NCBI RefSeq assembly: GCF_900099935.1
Contig: NZ_FNEK01000013.1
Location: forward strand, 32,701-96,700
Source of the DNA: Aliiruegeria lutimaris
Lineage (GTDB): Bacteria; Pseudomonadota; Alphaproteobacteria; Rhodobacterales; Rhodobacteraceae
Direction of reading: 5' to 3'
DNA length: 64,000 bases
Under the pieces are notes generated by a model that was given only the letters and a program-made list of their open reading frames with translations, did no database searches and had not been told where the DNA came from. Below are positions 60,284 to 64,000 of this stretch, in pieces (within the stretch, counting starts at the first letter, position 1; each line of letters starts with the position of its first letter). The position numbers and the translations under genes were made by a program.

Positions 60284-61753
60284 CTATAGGCCCAGATAGG
60301 CCTTCAGCGTGGCTTCGCAGCCCTTGCTCCACAGGCTTTCGAGCGCTGCGGCGAAGGCATCCCGGAAATCGGGCTTCTCGGCGAGATCGCCGTAGATGTC
60401 GCGCATTTCGAGCCAGGCAGCCGGCCGGTCGCGTGCCTCACGGGCGAGCCCGGTGAGGCGATCCCAGGACGGGTCGTTGGCGGCGATTTCCTGGTGCTGT
60501 TCGCCTTCGCCGAAGCAGTAGCGGCACCAAAGTGCGCTTTCGAGTGCGAGGCCCGGAACGGAACGGCCCTGCGCGAGATTCTCGGCCACGGAAGGCACGA
60601 TGAATTTCGGCTGGCGGTTGGAGCCATCGAAGCAGAGCCGGGCGATCGTGTCGCGAATGGCCGGGTTGGCGAAACGTTCCTGAAGCGCGGCGTGGTATTC
60701 CGGCTGGGTCGCGCCCGGGACCGCCTCGACCACGTTATAGATCTCTTCCCGCTCGACCTTGTCGAAGAAGGCAGAGACGAGCGGATGGGCCATCGCCTCA
60801 TGGGCGTAGGTCAGCCCCAGCAGAGCCGACGGATAGGCAATGATCGCGTGGCCGCCATTGAGCATGCGAATCTTCATATGCTCATAGGGCGTCACATCCT
60901 CGACGATCTGCACGCCGACCTCCTCGAAGGCGGGACGACCGGCGGTGAAATTGTCCTCCAGAACCCATTGCAGGAAGGGTTCGCAGAAGACCGGGCGGGC
61001 ATCTTCAAGCCCGTATTCCTCGGCCAAACCCGCGGCGCGCTCGGACGTCGTCGCGGGGGTGATCCGGTCCACCATCGCGTTGGGAAAGGCGACATTGGCG
61101 TCGATCCAGTCGGCAAGCGCGCCATCCTGCCCGCGGGCGACGCCAACCACCGCGGAGCGGGTGACATTGCCGTTATGGGGGAGGTTGTCGCAGGACATCA
61201 CAGTGAACGGCACCTGACCCGCATCGCGGCGCGCCTTGAGCCCGGCCACGATGGCGCCAAACACTGTCTTCGGCTTGTCGGGGCTGGCGATATCGGCGCG
61301 GATATCTGGCGCTTCAGGGTTGAAACCGCCGGTCTCGGCGGAGACGTAATAACCGCCCTCGGTCACGGTAAGAGAGACGATCCGGACATCCGGGTTCTGC
61401 ATCGCCTCGATGATGGGCCCGTGCCCTTCCTCGACCGGCAAGAAGCCGCACATCACGCCCGAAACCTCGACTTCCTCGGTCCCGGCCCCCTGTTTGGTCA
61501 CCGAGTAGAGCCAGTCCTGCGCTTCCAGGTCGGCGCGCATGGCGGCATCGGTTGGCATGACGCCCGCGCCAAGAATGCCCCAGTCGGGCGAGCCGCCGGT
61601 ATTGAGAAGCTGGTTGGCATAGAAAGCCTGGTGGGCGCGATGGAAATTGCCCAGGCCCACATGCAGGATGCCGGGCTTGAGTTGGGAACGATCATAGCTT
61701 GGGACCGCTATACGCGGGTCGAGCTGCGAAAGAGTTTGTGCATTCAGTTTCAT
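60284..61753 (-). CDS. mtlK: Mannitol 2-dehydrogenase family protein
   Basis: A 489-residue polyol-specific long-chain dehydrogenase. HVGLGNFHRAHQAFYANQLLNTGG near residue 30 is the NAD-binding N-terminus. MSCDNLPHNGNVTRSAVVGVARG near 185, FPNAMVDRITPATT near 215 and KIRMLNGGHAIIAYPSALLGL near 295 (catalytic Lys-Asn-His region) are family signatures. It oxidises D-mannitol, D-arabinitol or similar polyols to the ketose. The ATG at 61753 overlaps the SDR stop in TGATG. Confidence 0.93.
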   Translation of the reverse strand: MKLNAQTLSQLDPRIAVPSYDRSQLKPGILHVGLGNFHRAHQAFYANQLLNTGGSPDWGILGAGVMPTDAAMRADLEAQDWLYSVTKQGAGTEEVEVSGVMCGFLPVEEGHGPIIEAMQNPDVRIVSLTVTEGGYYVSAETGGFNPEAPDIRADIASPDKPKTVFGAIVAGLKARRDAGQVPFTVMSCDNLPHNGNVTRSAVVGVARGQDGALADWIDANVAFPNAMVDRITPATTSERAAGLAEEYGLEDARPVFCEPFLQWVLEDNFTAGRPAFEEVGVQIVEDVTPYEHMKIRMLNGGHAIIAYPSALLGLTYAHEAMAHPLVSAFFDKVEREEIYNVVEAVPGATQPEYHAALQERFANPAIRDTIARLCFDGSNRQPKFIVPSVAENLAQGRSVPGLALESALWCRYCFGEGEQHQEIAANDPSWDRLTGLAREARDRPAAWLEMRDIYGDLAEKPDFRDAFAAALESLWSKGCEATLKAYLGL

Positions 61754-62526
61754 CAGCTCATCCACTGGCCGCCATCGACGTTATACGTCTGGGAAACGAT
61801 GTAGTCGGACTCGGAGGAGGCGAGGAAGATCGCCATGCCTGCCATGTCCTCGGGCGTGGCAAACCGTCCCGCCGGCACCCCGGCCTCGACCTCGGCGCGC
61901 TTCTGTCCAGGCTCCTTGCCTTCGAGCTTGGCGAATTTCGCATCCACCCCGACCCAGTGCTCGCCCGCAACCACGCCTGGTGCGATGGCGTTGACGTTGA
62001 TGCCGTGCTTGATCAGGTTCAGGCCGGCCGATTGCGTCAGTGAGATCACCGCCGCCTTGGTCGAGCAATAGATCGCCACGAGGCTCTCGCCGCGACGGCC
62101 CGCCTGGGAGGCCATGTTGATGATCTTGCCGCCATGGCCCTCCTTGATCATTTGCCGTGCGGCGGCCTGCATGGTGAAGAGCGTGCCTGCCACGTTGATC
62201 GCATAGAGCGTCTCATAGCTCTGGCGGGTGATATCGACGATTTCGTCGGCGTCGAAGACGGCGGCGTTGTTGACGAGGATGTCGAGCTTGCCGGTCTTGT
62301 CGACCACCGCCTTGATGGCGGCATCGATGCTCTCCTGCTTGGTCACGTCGAGATTGACCGCATAGGCGCCCTCGCCAAGCTCCTTCGCGGTGGCTTCCGC
62401 GGCTTCCGTGTTGATATCACCGATGGCCACCGTCGCGCCCTCGCGAATATAGGCCGCAGCAAAGCCCTTTCCGATGCCGCGCGCGGAGCCGGTTATCAGC
62501 GCGGATTTTCCTTCAAGACGCTTCAT
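61753..62526 (-). CDS. smoS: Sorbitol dehydrogenase (SDR)
   Basis: A 257-residue short-chain dehydrogenase that closely resembles the Rhodobacter sphaeroides sorbitol dehydrogenase SmoS. LITGSARGIGKGFAAAYIREGA near residue 8 is the NAD motif, and Asp37-type DINTEAAEA sets NAD preference. NNAAVFDADEIVDITRQSY, the catalytic IINMASQAGRRGE and YCSTKAAVISLTQSAGLNL, and APGVVAGEHW follow in order. It makes fructose from sorbitol or tagatose from galactitol. The ATG at 62526 has GGAGAAG 5 bp upstream; an ATG at 62538 is less likely. Confidence 0.94.
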   Translation of the reverse strand: MKRLEGKSALITGSARGIGKGFAAAYIREGATVAIGDINTEAAEATAKELGEGAYAVNLDVTKQESIDAAIKAVVDKTGKLDILVNNAAVFDADEIVDITRQSYETLYAINVAGTLFTMQAAARQMIKEGHGGKIINMASQAGRRGESLVAIYCSTKAAVISLTQSAGLNLIKHGINVNAIAPGVVAGEHWVGVDAKFAKLEGKEPGQKRAEVEAGVPAGRFATPEDMAGMAIFLASSESDYIVSQTYNVDGGQWMS

Positions 62527-62577
62527 GTTCTTCTCCATCTTGTCTTTCCTCGCCCAGGGCGAGATGTGCTTCCGGCG

Positions 62578-63592
62578 TCAGAGCGCCGTGAATCGATATT
62601 CGCAGATGTTGCGATAGGTCTCCCCCGGCCTCAGGACAGGCGATGGGAAATGGGGTCTGTTCACCGAATCCGCGAAACCCGCCGCCTCCAGGCAGATCCC
62701 GAGGCTGGGTCCGTGCACCTGCCCGTCCAGACCACGTGCTTCGGGCAGCCCGGCGCCGGTGTAGAACAACAAGCCCGGCTGATCCGTTATCACCGCCATT
62801 TCCAGGTCGCGATGCGGCGAAACCAACCGCGCCACGGGCCGCAGCCCGCGCGGGCCTTTCAGCACGAAATTGATCTCGTAGTCCTCGCCGATCTGCCGCA
62901 GGGCGTTGAAATCGTATTTCGTGCCGGCGCTGGAGAGCACCTCCCCGGTCGGGATCTGGTTCGGCGCCGCAGGCGTGCAAATCGGAGGCGACCTCCAACC
63001 AATGCTGCGCCGCCATGGCTCCGTCCGCGAGGGTGAAATAGCTGTGATTGGTCATGTTCAGAAGCGTCGGCGCGTCTGTGTGCCCCTCGATTTCCATGCG
63101 CAGGGCGTTGTCTTCCGTCAGCTCGTAGCGGCAGGTGACCGAGACCTCTCCCGGATACCCCTCCTCTCCATCGGGCGAAACCAGCGCCAGCAGGACGAAA
63201 TCACTGCCCGCTTCCTTCACCGACCAGTTCCTGCGCGTGAACCCCTTATCGCCGCCATGCAGGTGCACATCTCCCGCCCCGTTCACGGGCAACTGGTATT
63301 CGGTGCCGTCGAGGGTGAAATGTCCGTGCGCAATCCGGTTACAGACCCGCCCGACCACCGTCCCCAGATAGGGTGCATTGGTCGCGTAATCGGCAACATC
63401 GGCATAGCCGAGCACCACGCGGCGGAGAGATCTGTCCTTGAGCGGCACCTGGAGGTCGCGCAGGACTGCGCCCCAGGAGAGGATGGATGCCCGCGCGCCG
63501 GCCTGGTTGGTGAGGAGAACTTCCTGGATCTCTTCACCGCCGATGCGATGGGATCGGACTGTCTGGGAGGAGGTCGCACGTGTGGTCGTCAT
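62578..63592 (-). pseudogene. Aldose 1-epimerase (galactose mutarotase) with a frameshift
   Basis: From the ATG at 63592 the frame encodes a typical mutarotase (LTNQAGARASILSWGAVLRDLQVP, APYLGTVVGRVCNRIAHGHF, NMTNHSYFTLADG). Near 62967-62975 the frame is lost at DLHACGAEPD. The neighbouring frame then continues the family C-terminus: NQIPTGEVLSSAGTKYDF, NFVLKG, RLVSPHRDLEMAVITDQPGLLFYTG and GICLEAAGF. A CACACG-to-CACG loss would account for it. Full-length would be about 338 residues. The product may interconvert sugar anomers for the polyol or hexose pathway; it is inactive if the shift is real. Confidence 0.8.
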
Positions 63593-63706
63593 CGTATCTT
63601 TCCTTGCAGGAGAGCCACGGCCGATTTCGGTCGTCGTCCCCCCCCGGCGGCGGCATTGCGTCGCCGGGAGCATTCTCGGGGGAGGAATAAACCTCAGTTC
63701 AATGTG

Positions 63707-64000
63707 TTACCCGATCGCGCGCCCCTGGGCGTCGAACTTGTGGAGATGTTCCATCTGCGGGGAAACGAAGATTTCTTCGCCACGCCGGAGATCCACCTCC
63801 CCGCTGACCCGAACCGTGAGCGGGGCCTCGGAATCCGCGACCGGCACGTGGAAGAAGGTGTCGGAGCCGAGATGTTCGGAGACGCCGACAATCCCTTTCC
63901 AGTCCCCGCCCTCGCGAGAGATGTCGAGATGCTCCGGACGGATGCCGATCGTGTCGGCCCCATGTTCGGCGGCCGTCTTGCCGGTGAGGAAGTTCATCTT
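63707..64000 (-). CDS. smoK: Polyol ABC transporter ATP-binding protein, 3' end only
   Basis: Only the last 97 residues fall in the window; the frame is open through base 64000. The sequence MNFLTGKTAAEHGADTIGIRP then EHLDI, GVSEHLGSDTFFHVP and LHKFDAQGRAIG is the TOBE-type C-terminal domain of UgpC/MalK-like ATPases. Next to SmoS and MtlK-like genes, a SmoK-type polyol ATPase is likely. The window shows neither its nucleotide-binding domain nor its partners. Confidence 0.82.
   Translation of the reverse strand, partial: KMNFLTGKTAAEHGADTIGIRPEHLDISREGGDWKGIVGVSEHLGSDTFFHVPVADSEAPLTVRVSGEVDLRRGEEIFVSPQMEHLHKFDAQGRAIG

Noticed and set aside
1..64000. tRNA, rRNA and origin of replication
   Set aside because: No cloverleaf-like sequences, rRNA motifs or DnaA-box clusters were noticed in the gaps; a covariance-model scan would be needed to exclude them fully.

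Overview
The window is high-GC, densely coded DNA that looks like a chromosome or large replicon of an alphaproteobacterium of the Rhodobacterales (Rhodobacter/Roseobacter type). The reasons are the pcaQ-pobA-pcaDCHG arrangement, a polyol operon closely resembling smoS/mtlK of Rhodobacter sphaeroides, several TRAP/BMP/ABC uptake systems, and a double-hairpin intergenic repeat near 22.0 kb of a kind I associate with this group. No rRNA, tRNA, CRISPR array or replication origin was seen. Layout: (1) 1-5.3 kb, L-arabinose genes: araA (cut by the window edge), an SMP-30 lactonase, an AraC regulator and araB. (2) 5.3-6.6 kb, a DODA-type dioxygenase with a DoxX protein. (3) 7.1-16.6 kb, a TRAP transporter and a MarR-controlled CoA-dependent pathway for hydroxycinnamates, with feruloyl-CoA synthetase, crotonase, SDR, acyl-CoA dehydrogenase and a CouO-like amidohydrolase. 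(4) 17.3-24.0 kb, pcaQ/pobA/pcaDCHG/BKACE/pcaB, the protocatechuate branch into which region 3 would feed. (5) 24.3-29.6 kb, a PepSY membrane protein and an ExbB-ExbD-ExbD system whose TonB position is taken by a repeat-rich DUF4384-like protein. (6) 29.7-44.6 kb, a nitrogen-scavenging cluster with allophanate hydrolase, two biuret-hydrolase-like enzymes, formamidase, a BMP-type ABC importer, an AtzD/barbiturase ring-opening hydrolase and an aminohydrolase. Part of it is decaying: a Nudix gene has an in-frame stop, and a divergent LysR/binding-protein pair has lost both 5' ends at one junction. (7) 44.7-54.7 kb, a poorly described gene set: metacaspase-like protease, two unknown proteins, subtilase, PAP2/haloperoxidase-like protein, a 51-residue GGF-repeat peptide, a SARP/TPR regulator split by a frameshift, and a small divergent protein. 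(8) 54.7-55.3 kb, a non-coding stretch with an IS3-type transposase remnant. (9) 55.3-59.2 kb, a spermidine/putrescine-type ABC operon. (10) 59.2-64 kb, a polyol operon with a frameshifted aldose epimerase, ending in a partial ABC ATPase at the window edge. Regions 3 and 4 together would carry plant hydroxycinnamates through 4-hydroxybenzoate or protocatechuate to succinyl-CoA and acetoacetate, using a BKACE in place of the usual pcaIJ/pcaF step. Region 6 would release ammonia from cyanuric acid or related ureides through AtzD, BiuH and AtzF. Region 7 is the best candidate for an undescribed system. Two intergenic regions in it, one before the 539-residue protein operon and one before the SARP-type regulator, share a near-identical TTCAC direct repeat with 11-bp spacing, the spacing known for SARP operators. 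This suggests one regulon of two protease-bearing operons.
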